10,179 bases of DNA, taken from an uncultured Collinsella sp. (lineage in GTDB: Bacteria; Actinomycetota; Coriobacteriia; Coriobacteriales; Coriobacteriaceae). Under the pieces are notes generated by a model that did not search any database, had not been told where the DNA came from, and saw only the letters and a list, made by a program, of their open reading frames with translations. This document shows positions 1 through 5,991 of this stretch, one piece after another. Positions within the stretch are counted from its first letter, which is position 1; every line of letters begins with the position of its first letter. The stretch lies in contig CAAFEY010000035.1 of NCBI GenBank assembly GCA_900761995.1, positions 1-10,179 on the forward strand, read 5' to 3'. The translations under genes were made by a program, and so were the position numbers.

Positions 1-17
1 CCGTCCTCCGATCTCCC

Positions 18-37
18 GGGGCCGGCCGATCCGGCCC
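18..37. repeat. Short GC-rich inverted repeat at window edge
   Basis: Arms GGGCCGG (19-25) and CCGGCCC (31-37) flank a 5-nt loop. No T-tract follows on the plus strand. It could be the end of a terminator or repeat belonging to a gene left of the window, which cannot be judged from here. Confidence 0.4.
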
Positions 38-51
38 TCAGGGTATCGGGT

Positions 52-89
52 TCCCACATTCATCCGCACATGTGCGGATGAATGTGGGA
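52..89. repeat. Perfect 38-bp palindrome
   Basis: The left half is T52 plus CCCACATTCATCCGCACA (53-70). The right half (71-89) is its exact reverse complement, with no spacer. RNA from either strand could form a hairpin of up to 19 bp (fewer after loop formation). There is no adjacent T-run, so it is not a standard intrinsic terminator. It lies about 65 bp upstream of the tRNA promoter. It may be a dyad protein-binding site, a small mobile palindromic repeat, or a bidirectional transcription barrier. The palindrome is certain; its role is not. Confidence 0.9.
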
Positions 90-135
90 GGTGTTCGGAT
101 AAAGTCGATAATCAAGGTTCGCGAGGGTGTCGCAA

Positions 136-183
136 AACTTTTCAAAAAAAGTTCTTGCATAGGATGCGGGCATCACGTAAGAT
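136..183 (+). promoter_or_regulatory. Promoter of the tRNA-Gly/tRNA-Val unit
   Basis: A -35 hexamer TTGCAT (155-160) and a -10 hexamer TAAGAT (178-183) are separated by exactly 17 bp. The predicted start near 190 lies a few bases before the tRNA at 196. Just upstream, AACTTTT (136-142), an A-run (144-150) and AAGTT give an A/T-rich stretch like the UP elements of stable-RNA promoters. The spacing and position immediately before mature tRNA make this the best promoter in the window. Confidence 0.85.
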
Positions 184-195
184 TAATCCTCGTAA

Positions 196-271
196 GCGGA
201 CATGGCTCAGTTGGTAGAGCACAACCTTGCCAAGGTTGGGGTCGCGGGTTCGAGCCCCGTTGTCCGCTCCA
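196..271 (+). tRNA. tRNA-Gly (anticodon GCC)
   Basis: The 76-nt cloverleaf is complete. The acceptor stem is GCGGACA (196-202) with TGTCCGC (261-267), followed by discriminator T268 and a gene-encoded CCA (269-271). The anticodon stem CAACC/GGTTG (222-226/234-238) encloses loop TTGCCAA, giving anticodon GCC at 229-231, which reads GGC and GGU glycine codons. The T arm has the conserved GGTTCGAGCC pattern. It is co-transcribed with the tRNA-Val 3 nt downstream. Confidence 0.98.
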
Positions 272-274
272 TTT

Positions 275-349
275 GGGCGTTTAGCTCAGGGGGAGAGCGC
301 TTCCCTGACACGGAAGAGGTCAGAAGTTCAAATCTTCTAACGCCCACCA
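275..349 (+). tRNA. tRNA-Val (anticodon GAC)
   Basis: The 75-nt cloverleaf has acceptor stem GGGCGTT (275-281) with AACGCCC (339-345), discriminator A346 and encoded CCA (347-349). The anticodon stem CTTCC/GGAAG (300-304/312-316) encloses loop CTGACAC, giving anticodon GAC at 307-309 for GUC/GUU valine codons. The T loop contains TTCAAAT. It begins 3 nt after the tRNA-Gly, so both come from one precursor that ends at the hairpin at 358-384. Confidence 0.98.
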
Positions 350-357
350 AATGTTCG

Positions 358-394
358 CAGCCCAGAGGCTTAGCCTCTGGGCTGTTTTGTTTTG
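358..394 (+). terminator. Intrinsic terminator of the tRNA unit
   Basis: Arms CAGCCCAGAGGC (358-369) and GCCTCTGGGCTG (373-384) form a perfect 12-bp stem with a 3-nt TTA loop. The run TTTTGTTTT follows at once. It begins 8 nt after the tRNA-Val CCA end, as expected for a two-tRNA transcript. Confidence 0.95.
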
Positions 395-743
395 GTCGCC
401 AAATACGTCACCAAATTACGAGTTTTTTGATCTTCCGGGATGCTTCTCAGTGGTCATCCGAGGAAACTCTCGTCTTTTCCGTTTGCATACACATATCTTT
501 CAAGGATTCGTGCCGCGTTGCATGAGGCTCGGCAGGGCACGACCGCAACATGTTGGTCAAGCATAATCTTTTGGATTCTTTTGGCGTGAGCGGCTTGGTT
601 TTGGTAGGATTTGTCAGCGGCTTGACTAAGGGGGTTTTATAACTGCCATGCAGGTAGCCGTGTTGGTAACGTTTTACCGACTTGTCAAATACCCCTCATT
701 TTTAATGCGTCTGCAAAATGACCAATTGCTTTGACCTGCTGAA
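395..743. other. Non-coding stretch between tRNA terminator and nrdD control region
   Basis: No convincing gene, RNA or promoter is seen here. Parts are less GC-rich than the neighbouring genes (for example around 410-440). Weak hairpins occur: GGTAA/TTACC (665-669/674-678) and CGTGCC/GGCACG (509-514/536-541), none with a T-tract. Short open frames crossing it show no coding character. It sits directly 3' of a tRNA, where integrated elements often leave debris, but I see no clear duplicate of the tRNA 3' end. Confidence 0.5.
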
Positions 744-759
744 ACACTATATGTTGTGT
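744..759. promoter_or_regulatory. NrdR box 1 upstream of nrdD
   Basis: ACACTATATGTTGTGT closely matches the known NrdR operator pattern ACACwATATATwGTGT, differing at only two central positions, and is a near-perfect dyad. NrdR is the ATP-cone/zinc repressor of ribonucleotide reductase operons and normally binds two boxes on one face of the helix. The next downstream gene is a ribonucleotide reductase, so the assignment fits. Confidence 0.85.
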
Positions 760-789
760 TTGACCTAAAAAAAGAATACAGGATATAGG
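760..789 (+). promoter_or_regulatory. Probable nrdD promoter between the NrdR boxes
   Basis: TTGACC (760-765) fits a -35 element. TATAGG (784-789) after an 18-bp spacer is a fair -10 element. Box 1 abuts the -35 and box 2 covers the -10. Another TTTGACCT copy lies 29 bp upstream (730-737) but has no good -10 at the right distance. The predicted start near 796 would leave a leader of about 220 nt before nrdD. Confidence 0.5.
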
Positions 790-791
790 TG
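776..791. promoter_or_regulatory. Degenerate NrdR box 2
   Basis: ATACAGGATATAGGTG matches the NrdR pattern at about 10 of 16 positions, including a central ATATAG. Its start is 32 bp after the start of box 1, the three-helical-turn phasing expected for paired NrdR boxes. The match alone would be weak; the spacing is what supports it. It overlaps the proposed -10 element, consistent with repression by steric exclusion. Confidence 0.55.
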
Positions 792-813
792 CGTCTTTGT
801 CGTATGATAGATG

Positions 814-892
814 GCGGACAGAGAACGAAGACCTTGTTCGTCCCATTTGGACACGCCTTTGAGCCGCTTGATCGGCCGCGAGGATTGTCCGC
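814..892 (+). ncRNA. Possible structured leader (four-helix junction) of nrdD mRNA
   Basis: A closing helix GCGGACA (814-820) with TGTCCGC (886-892) encloses three short hairpins in order: GAAC/GTTC (823-826/836-839), GTCC/GGAC (840-843/849-852) and GCCG/CGGC (863-866/873-876). The arrangement is cloverleaf-like in size, and its outer helix equals the tRNA-Gly acceptor stem. It lacks a T-loop and a proper anticodon arm, so it is not a tRNA gene. Helices this short can arise by chance in GC-rich DNA. Confidence 0.3.
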
Positions 893-1016
893 ATGAGGAC
901 CTATGGTTTATCGAGAACACAGATTGCGCGACGGCGCCGCAAGACAGGGGCAAGCCCTGCCGAGCATCGTTTGGCTCTGAAACGCAATGAGACTACGACG
1001 TGAAAGAGGCAAGAGG

Positions 1017-3239
1017 ATGAAGATCATCAAGCGCAGCGGCACCGAGGTTGTCTTTGACATCGATAAGATTGTCAATGCGATTCGCGCCGCCAACTTGGAG
1101 GTCGAGGAGGGCTCTCGTCTTACCGACCGCCAGGTGGTTTATGCGGCGCAAAACGTCGCCGAGGCATGCGAGAACGCGGGCCACACCGTGTCGGTCGAGG
1201 AGATTCAGGATCTGGTCGAGGACGAGATTATGCGTCTCGACTGCTACGAAGTGGCCCGCCACTACATCATCTATCGCTATGTTCAGAGCCTGAAGCGCCA
1301 GAAGAACACGACCGATGACAAGATCCTGTCGCTAATTGAGTGCAATAACGAAGAGGTCAAGCAGGAGAACTCCAACAAGAACCCGACCGTCAACTCCGTT
1401 CAGCGCGACTATATGGCCGGCGAGATTTCTAAGGACCTGACCCAGCGCGTGCTGCTGCCCCAGGAGATCGTGGATGCCCATAATGAGGGCCTGATCCATT
1501 TCCACGATTCCGACTACTTTGCCCAGCACATGCATAACTGCGATTTGGTGAACCTGGAGGACATGCTCCAGAACGGCACTGTTATCTCGGGCACGCTGAT
1601 CGAGAAGCCGCACAGCTTCTCGACCGCCTGCAACATCGCGACGCAGATCATCGCCCAGGTTGCTTCCTCCCAGTACGGCGGCCAGTCTATTTCGCTGACC
1701 CATCTCGCCCCGTTCGTTGAGGTGAGCCGTCAGAAGATTCGCGGCGAGGTCGCTCGCGAGCTTGAGGAGCTCGGTGTTTCGGCATCTGCCGAGAAGGTTC
1801 GCGAGGTCGTTGAGGATCGCCTGCGCGATGAGATTCGTCGCGGCGTCCAGACGATTCAGTATCAGGTCGTGACCCTTATGACCACGAATGGCCAGGCGCC
1901 GTTCGTGACGGTCTTTATGTATCTCAATGAGGCCCGTACGCCTCAGGAGAAGCACGACCTTGCCATGATCGTTGAGGAGACGCTTCGCCAGCGCTATGAG
2001 GGCGTTAAGAACGAGGCCGGCGTGTGGATTACCCCGGCATTCCCCAAGCTTATCTATGTACTCGAGGACGATAACGTTCACGAGAATTCCCCGTACTTCT
2101 ATCTGACCCAGCTGGCTGCCAAGTGCACCGCCAAGCGCATGGTGCCCGATTACATCTCCGAGAAGAAGATGCGCGAGCTCAAGCTGTCGAAGGGCGAGAC
2201 CGCCGGCAACGGCGATTGCTACACCTGCATGGGTTGCCGCAGTTTCCTGACGCCCGATCGTTCGGGCAACGGCTTTAACAATGTCGCCAACGCGCTGAAC
2301 TATGACCCGACCAAGCCTAAGTACTATGGTCGCTTTAACCAGGGTGTTGTGACCATCAACCTGCCCGATGTCGCGCTGAGCTCGCATCAGGACATGGACA
2401 AGTTCTGGAAGATTTTCGACGAGCGCCTTGAGCTGTGCCATCGTGCCCTGCTGTGCCGTCATGAGCGCCTGATGGGCACGCTTTCGGATGCCGCTCCGAT
2501 TCTTTGGCAGTACGGCGCCCTGGCGCGTCTGAAGAAGGGCGAGACGATCGATAAGCTGCTCGTGGGCGGCTATTCCACCATCAGTCTGGGGTATGCCGGT
2601 CTGTATGAGTGCGTCAAGTACATGACGGGTCACAGCCACACCGAGAAGGAGGGCACGCCGTTTGCCATGGCCGTCATGCAGCGCATGAACGACAAGTGCG
2701 CGGAGTGGAAGGCTGCGAGCGACATCGATTTCTCGCTGTACGGCACGCCGTTGGAGTCGACGACCTACAAGTTCGCCAAGTGCCTGCAGCGCCGTTTTGG
2801 CATTATCCCGGGCGTGACGGACAAGGGCTACATCACTAACAGCTATCACGTCCACGTGTCCGAGGAGATCGATGCCTTCGACAAGCTTAAGTTTGAGGGC
2901 ATGTTCCAGCAGCTTTCGCCGGGCGGTGCAATCTCCTACGTCGAGGTTCCCAACATGCAGGACAACCTCAAAGCTGTCATTCGCGTGGTGCAGTACATCT
3001 ACGACAACATCATGTATGCCGAGCTCAACACCAAGAGCGACTACTGCCAGGTGTGCGGCTACGATGGCGAGATTAAGATTGTCGAGGACGATGGCAAGCT
3101 GGTGTGGGAGTGCCCCAATTGCGGCAATCGTGACCAGGAGAAGATGAACGTCGCCCGTCGTACGTGCGGCTACATCGGTACCCAATTCTGGAACCAGGGC
3201 CGAACCGAGGAGATCCGCGACCGCGTGCTGCATCTCTAA
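1017..3239 (+). CDS. nrdD: Anaerobic (class III) ribonucleoside-triphosphate reductase
   Basis: NrdD reduces ribonucleoside triphosphates to dNTPs in the cytoplasm using a glycyl radical, supplying DNA precursors without oxygen. The 740-residue protein opens with an ATP-cone allosteric domain (about 1-95, starting IIKRSGTEVVFDIDKI). It continues into the ten-stranded barrel with TACNIATQI (C205) and GDCYTCMGC (C401, C404, C407), which carry candidate thiyl-radical and redox cysteines. A C-terminal zinc ribbon (C677, C680, C699, C702) precedes the glycyl-radical loop RRTCGYIG, with the radical Gly most likely G718. Length and all motifs are intact. I chose ATG 1017 over an in-frame ATG at 987 because AAAGAGG (1003-1009) lies 7 nt before it and homology begins there. 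The partner nrdG lies 426 bp downstream. NrdR boxes upstream suggest repression when dNTP or ATP pools are sufficient. Confidence 0.97.
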   Translation: MKIIKRSGTEVVFDIDKIVNAIRAANLEVEEGSRLTDRQVVYAAQNVAEACENAGHTVSVEEIQDLVEDEIMRLDCYEVARHYIIYRYVQSLKRQKNTTDDKILSLIECNNEEVKQENSNKNPTVNSVQRDYMAGEISKDLTQRVLLPQEIVDAHNEGLIHFHDSDYFAQHMHNCDLVNLEDMLQNGTVISGTLIEKPHSFSTACNIATQIIAQVASSQYGGQSISLTHLAPFVEVSRQKIRGEVARELEELGVSASAEKVREVVEDRLRDEIRRGVQTIQYQVVTLMTTNGQAPFVTVFMYLNEARTPQEKHDLAMIVEETLRQRYEGVKNEAGVWITPAFPKLIYVLEDDNVHENSPYFYLTQLAAKCTAKRMVPDYISEKKMRELKLSKGETAGNGDCYTCMGCRSFLTPDRSGNGFNNVANALNYDPTKPKYYGRFNQGVVTINLPDVALSSHQDMDKFWKIFDERLELCHRALLCRHERLMGTLSDAAPILWQYGALARLKKGETIDKLLVGGYSTISLGYAGLYECVKYMTGHSHTEKEGTPFAMAVMQRMNDKCAEWKAASDIDFSLYGTPLESTTYKFAKCLQRRFGIIPGVTDKGYITNSYHVHVSEEIDAFDKLKFEGMFQQLSPGGAISYVEVPNMQDNLKAVIRVVQYIYDNIMYAELNTKSDYCQVCGYDGEIKIVEDDGKLVWECPNCGNRDQEKMNVARRTCGYIGTQFWNQGRTEEIRDRVLHL

Positions 3240-3250
3240 TAACCATCCCA

Positions 3251-3388
3251 GGCCGCCCCGTAGCGAGGCCCCGGACCTTTACTCGCTATTTCGGACAGTC
3301 CTGGCTCACGACGGAGGCGCCACTGGCGCCTCCTGTTCGTGCGGAACTCATATCGAGCAAAGGTCCGGGGCCTCGCTACGGGGCGGCC
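3251..3388. repeat. 138-bp nested inverted-repeat element downstream of nrdD
   Basis: The outer arms, 3251-3280 and 3359-3388, are perfect 30-bp reverse complements beginning GGCCGCCCCGTAGCGAGGCC. Pairing continues inward imperfectly (CTCG at 3282-3285 with CGAG at 3354-3357). The centre is a second perfect hairpin, GGAGGCGCC/GGCGCCTCC (3313-3321/3325-3333) with loop ACT. RNA from this DNA would be one long branched hairpin. There is no T-tract, no open frame of note and no transposase. It may be a MITE-like or REP-like element that also ends nrdD transcription. Confidence 0.9.
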
Positions 3389-3566
3389 AAGTTGACGTAG
3401 CGGAGATGCAGCTCGCGGTCTGCTCACTCCTCGAAGTTCTTAGCGGAAATGAGTTGACTTGCAACAACGCTTTGCTTGCGATGGCGGTTGAGCTGCAACA
3501 AAGTTTTTATTAGACCTCGAACCCTATGCTCGATGTTCGCTTCGTTCATTGAGTTACCCTTTGCAT
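3389..3566. other. Intergenic stretch with an imperfect direct repeat
   Basis: GTTGACTTGCAACAA (3453-3467) recurs as GTTGAGCTGCAACAA (3487-3501), 13 of 15 identical and 34 bp apart. TTGACT in the first copy and TTGAGC in the second resemble -35 elements, but no strong -10 follows at 16-18 bp. The stretch could hold a separate nrdG promoter or paired operator sites. No gene is seen. Confidence 0.45.
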
Positions 3567-3650
3567 GAGGCCGGGACATATCGTCCCGCCCGCAGTTTCG
3601 CAGGCCGCAGGCCGAGAATGTTTGAGGACGGGATGATATGTCCCGGCCTC
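3567..3650. repeat. 84-bp inverted repeat just upstream of nrdG
   Basis: The 22-nt arms 3567-3588 and 3629-3650 are reverse complements with one G.T-compatible mismatch. They share GAGGCCGGGACATATC followed by TCCCG. The loop holds a tandem GCAGGCC GCAGGCC. The right arm ends 2 nt before the nrdG Shine-Dalgarno, so a folded transcript would place a hairpin next to the ribosome site. Its sequence differs from the larger repeat at 3251-3388. It may be a dispersed repeat, a processing site or a translational control hairpin. Confidence 0.85.
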
Positions 3651-3665
3651 CCGGGAGAGTTACCT

Positions 3666-4247
3666 ATGAACTACGCGAACATTAAGTATTTCGACATTGC
3701 TGATGGGGAAGGCGTTCGTACTTCTCTGTTTGTGAGCGGGTGCCGTCGTGGGTGCAAGAATTGCTTCAACTCCGTCGCGTGGGACTTTGCCGCGGGCGAA
3801 CCGTTCGATCGTGCCGTCGAGAATAAGATTATCGAGAGTCTCGACCATCCCTTTATCGATGGCCTGACGATTCTGGGCGGGGAGCCTATGGAACCCGAGA
3901 ACCAGGCGGGGCTCGTTGATTTTATTGAGCGTGTTCGTGCCGCTTATCCTGTGGGGTCGGGGAAGACCATTTGGTGCTTTACCGGCGACGTACTCGAGGA
4001 GCTTATGCCGGGTGGCCGCCACCATACTGAGGCGACGGACCGTATCCTAGCCTGTCTCGATATGTTGGTGGACGGTCCGTTCGTTCAGGATTTGTATGAT
4101 ATCTCGTTGCGCTTTAGGGGCTCGAGCAATCAGCGCGTGATTGATATGAACGCCACGCGTGCCCGTGCCGAGCGTGAGAACGTTGCGCTTTGCGACGCCG
4201 TGGAGCTTTGGCGGGACGATCCGGTCTATTCGACCCATACTATGTAG
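3666..4247 (+). CDS. nrdG: Anaerobic ribonucleotide reductase activating protein (radical SAM)
   Basis: NrdG uses a [4Fe-4S] cluster and S-adenosylmethionine to create the glycyl radical on NrdD. The 193-residue protein shows the radical-SAM cluster motif CRRGCKNC (C26, C30, C33) near the N-terminus, the preceding DGEGVRTSLFVSG segment, and the SAM-binding GGEP motif (71-74). It is longer than the roughly 155-residue E. coli protein, mainly in the C-terminal half, where RFRGSSNQRVIDM resembles the usual NrdG ending before an extra tail. ATG 3666 is chosen because GGGAGAG (3653-3659) precedes it by 6 nt; an in-frame start at 3549 would run through the inverted repeat and lacks family similarity. 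It follows nrdD on the same strand but is split from it by repeats. Confidence 0.95.
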   Translation: MNYANIKYFDIADGEGVRTSLFVSGCRRGCKNCFNSVAWDFAAGEPFDRAVENKIIESLDHPFIDGLTILGGEPMEPENQAGLVDFIERVRAAYPVGSGKTIWCFTGDVLEELMPGGRHHTEATDRILACLDMLVDGPFVQDLYDISLRFRGSSNQRVIDMNATRARAERENVALCDAVELWRDDPVYSTHTM

Positions 4248-4314
4248 CTTGCGGCCGATGCCGGAGGGCGTGGTACCATAGCGCGAACGCGAAATCGAAA
4301 AAAGTGAGGCCCAG

Positions 4315-4872
4315 ATGGTCGATCAGGAAAAAGTCGAGACTGCCATTAAGCTGCTGCTTGAAGGTATAGGCGAGGACCCAACTCGTGAGGGCCTGCTGGA
4401 GACTCCGGCACGCGTCGCCCGTATGTATGGCGAGATTGCCGGCGGTATGGACCAGAGTGCCGAGGAGCATCTGTCCAAAACTTTTGCCGTCGCTTCGAAC
4501 GATTTGGTTATCGAGCGCGACATTACGTTTTACTCGCTGTGCGAGCACCATCTGCTGCCGTTTTATGGCAAGGTTGCCATTGGCTATATCCCTAACGGTC
4601 GCGTAGCGGGTCTGTCTAAGCTTGCTCGCACGGTTGAGGTCTATGCCCGTCGTCTGCAGCTTCAGGAGCAGCTGTGCGCGCAGGTTGCCGATGCCCTCAT
4701 GGAATATCTTGCTCCCCAAGGGGCGATTGTGCTGATGGAAGCCGAGCATATGTGCATGACCATGCGTGGCGTGCAAAAGCCCGGCACCAAGACTGTGACG
4801 CTCGCTCGCCGCGGCGTCTTTGAGACCGATCCCGCGCTCGAGGAGCGGTTCTTTAGGATGCTGGGCCGCTAA
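4315..4872 (+). CDS. folE: GTP cyclohydrolase I
   Basis: FolE converts GTP to 7,8-dihydroneopterin triphosphate, the first step of tetrahydrofolate synthesis. The 185-residue protein is complete and of normal length for the family. SLCEHHLLPF provides zinc ligand C76 plus H78 and H79, and EHMCMTMRG provides H145 and the second zinc cysteine C147. Other family signatures are DPTREGLLETPARVARMY and GLSKLARTVEVYARRLQ. AGTGAGG (4303-4309) sits 5 nt before the ATG. The gene begins 67 nt after nrdG, and its stop is 2 nt from the next start, suggesting a folE-HD-folB transcript. A candidate -10 TACCAT (4274-4279) lies upstream, but its -35 is poor. Confidence 0.97.
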   Translation: MVDQEKVETAIKLLLEGIGEDPTREGLLETPARVARMYGEIAGGMDQSAEEHLSKTFAVASNDLVIERDITFYSLCEHHLLPFYGKVAIGYIPNGRVAGLSKLARTVEVYARRLQLQEQLCAQVADALMEYLAPQGAIVLMEAEHMCMTMRGVQKPGTKTVTLARRGVFETDPALEERFFRMLGR

Positions 4873-4874
4873 CC

Positions 4875-5456
4875 ATGAGAGTCGTCAACGACTTTACATC
4901 GAAGACCGATGAGGGGACGCCGCGTCGCGGCTTTATGGCTTCGGGCCTGACTCCCTTTGGCGCCATGCCTCGCATTGATTACATTTGTGCCAATGGGCTG
5001 TTCCGGCGGCACCTGGGCAACATTGCACAGTTGGAATCGGGGCGCATCTTTTGCCGCCATGGTATTGACCATCTGCTCGATGTCGCGCGCATTATGTGGA
5101 TTAAGAATCTCGAGGAACAGCTCGAATTTGACCGCGAGGTCATCTACGCCACGGCACTTCTTCACGATATCGGCAAAGATGAACAGTATGAATCGGGTAT
5201 ATCCCATGATGTTGCAAGCGAGCGCGTCGCTGATGCGATTCTCGGCGGCATGCCCGATGACGTGGCGTTTGAGCCGGCCGATGCCGCAGCCATTAAGACG
5301 GCCATTCTGGGCCATCGAAAGCTGCGCGTGAACAGCCAACCGCTTGAGCGTCTGCTCTATGCAGCCGACAAAGCGTCGCGCGCCTGCTTTGCATGCCCCG
5401 CGCGCAATGCTTGCAACTGGAGCGATGATAAAAAGAACCTGTCGATTCGCGTGTAG
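4875..5456 (+). CDS. HD-domain phosphohydrolase-like protein in the folate cluster
   Basis: The 193-residue protein carries an HD superfamily metal site: H62 and H66 (CRHGIDHLLDVARI), H97-D98 (ALLHDIGKD), H111, H147 and D165 (YAADKASRA). HD proteins typically hydrolyse phosphate esters or nucleotides. The C-terminus adds a cysteine motif, CFACPARNAC (C171, C174, C180), that may bind a metal or iron-sulfur cluster. It starts 2 nt after the folE stop and so is probably translated by coupling; no strong Shine-Dalgarno is visible, and Met21 or Met31 are alternative starts, since clear similarity begins near residue 35. Its place between folE and folB suggests a pterin-related phosphatase role, perhaps removing phosphate from dihydroneopterin phosphates, but that is inference from position only. 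Confidence 0.85.
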   Translation: MRVVNDFTSKTDEGTPRRGFMASGLTPFGAMPRIDYICANGLFRRHLGNIAQLESGRIFCRHGIDHLLDVARIMWIKNLEEQLEFDREVIYATALLHDIGKDEQYESGISHDVASERVADAILGGMPDDVAFEPADAAAIKTAILGHRKLRVNSQPLERLLYAADKASRACFACPARNACNWSDDKKNLSIRV

Positions 5457-5499
5457 TTAGTTTGCGCGGTCGGGGTTCTAAACGAAGGAGACGATCGCG

Positions 5500-5985
5500 A
5501 TGAGTAACAAGAAGCTGCCCGAGAATGCAACCAGGACTGAAGGCGCCGAGCTCGCCCGCCGTGGAAGGGGCGAAATATCCACCGCAACGGCGGTGCCCCA
5601 CGTGAGCTATGACGATCTTCGCCATGCCGATCGCATTACTATCGACGGTCTCGAGGTCTTTGCCAACCACGGCGTGTATCCCGAAGAGAACGCGCTGGGC
5701 CAGAAGTTCATCGTGTCCTTGGTGCTCTATGCCGACCTGCGTGCAGCGGGGGAGCACGATAACCTGGACGCCTCGATTGACTACGGCTCGGTGTGCCACG
5801 ATGTCGATGGCTATCTGCGTGAGCATACGTTTAAGCTTATCGAGGCTGCAGCCGAGGGTGTGGCCCAGATGCTGCTACGTCGTTACCCCCTGATGCTTGG
5901 CGTGCGTGTTAAGCTCGATAAGCCTTGGGCGCCCGTCGGTCTTCCCCTGGCAAGCTGCGGTGTCGAGATCGAGCGCGTGCGTTAA
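5500..5985 (+). CDS. folB: Dihydroneopterin aldolase
   Basis: FolB cleaves 7,8-dihydroneopterin to 6-hydroxymethyl-dihydropterin and glycolaldehyde. The 161-residue protein contains ANHGVYPEENALGQ with the catalytic-type Glu (E63), IDYGSV with Y95, KLIEAAAEGVA with E115 and VKLDKPWAPVG with K141, so the usual active-site set is present. Typical FolB is about 120 residues; here a 40-residue polar N-terminal extension without recognisable domain precedes ITIDGLEVFANHG. AAGGAG (5485-5490) lies 9 nt before ATG 5500 and supports that start. The gene follows the HD gene by 43 nt. Neither folK nor folP appears next to it: the next gene is convergent, starting only 6 nt beyond the stop. Confidence 0.93.
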   Translation: MSNKKLPENATRTEGAELARRGRGEISTATAVPHVSYDDLRHADRITIDGLEVFANHGVYPEENALGQKFIVSLVLYADLRAAGEHDNLDASIDYGSVCHDVDGYLREHTFKLIEAAAEGVAQMLLRRYPLMLGVRVKLDKPWAPVGLPLASCGVEIERVR

Positions 5986-5991
5986 CCGGTT

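Noticed and set aside
339..425. Possible phage/element attachment duplicate of the tRNA-Val 3' end (ACGCCCACCAAAT versus ACGTCACCAAAT near 406-417)
   Set aside because: The match is short, needs a gap, and no integrase or other mobile gene is present.
814..892. A third tRNA gene sharing the GCGGACA/TGTCCGC acceptor stem
   Set aside because: There is no T-loop GTTCGA sequence, no CCA end and no valid 7-nt anticodon loop; kept only as a possible leader structure.
901..1016. Cobalamin or other known riboswitch before nrdD
   Set aside because: No recognisable B12-box or other class signature; only a small CAGGG/CCCTG hairpin (945-959) is visible.
1332..3233. Long open frame antisense to nrdD
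   Set aside because: It mirrors the codon bias of nrdD, has no family similarity and is a shadow frame.
3164..3427. Short open frames on both strands across the 3251-3388 palindrome
   Set aside because: Their near-identical peptides are a direct result of the inverted repeat, and no ribosome site supports them.
4249..4279. Promoter for folE (TTGCGG and TACCAT)
   Set aside because: The spacer is 19 bp and both hexamers match poorly; not reliable enough to list.
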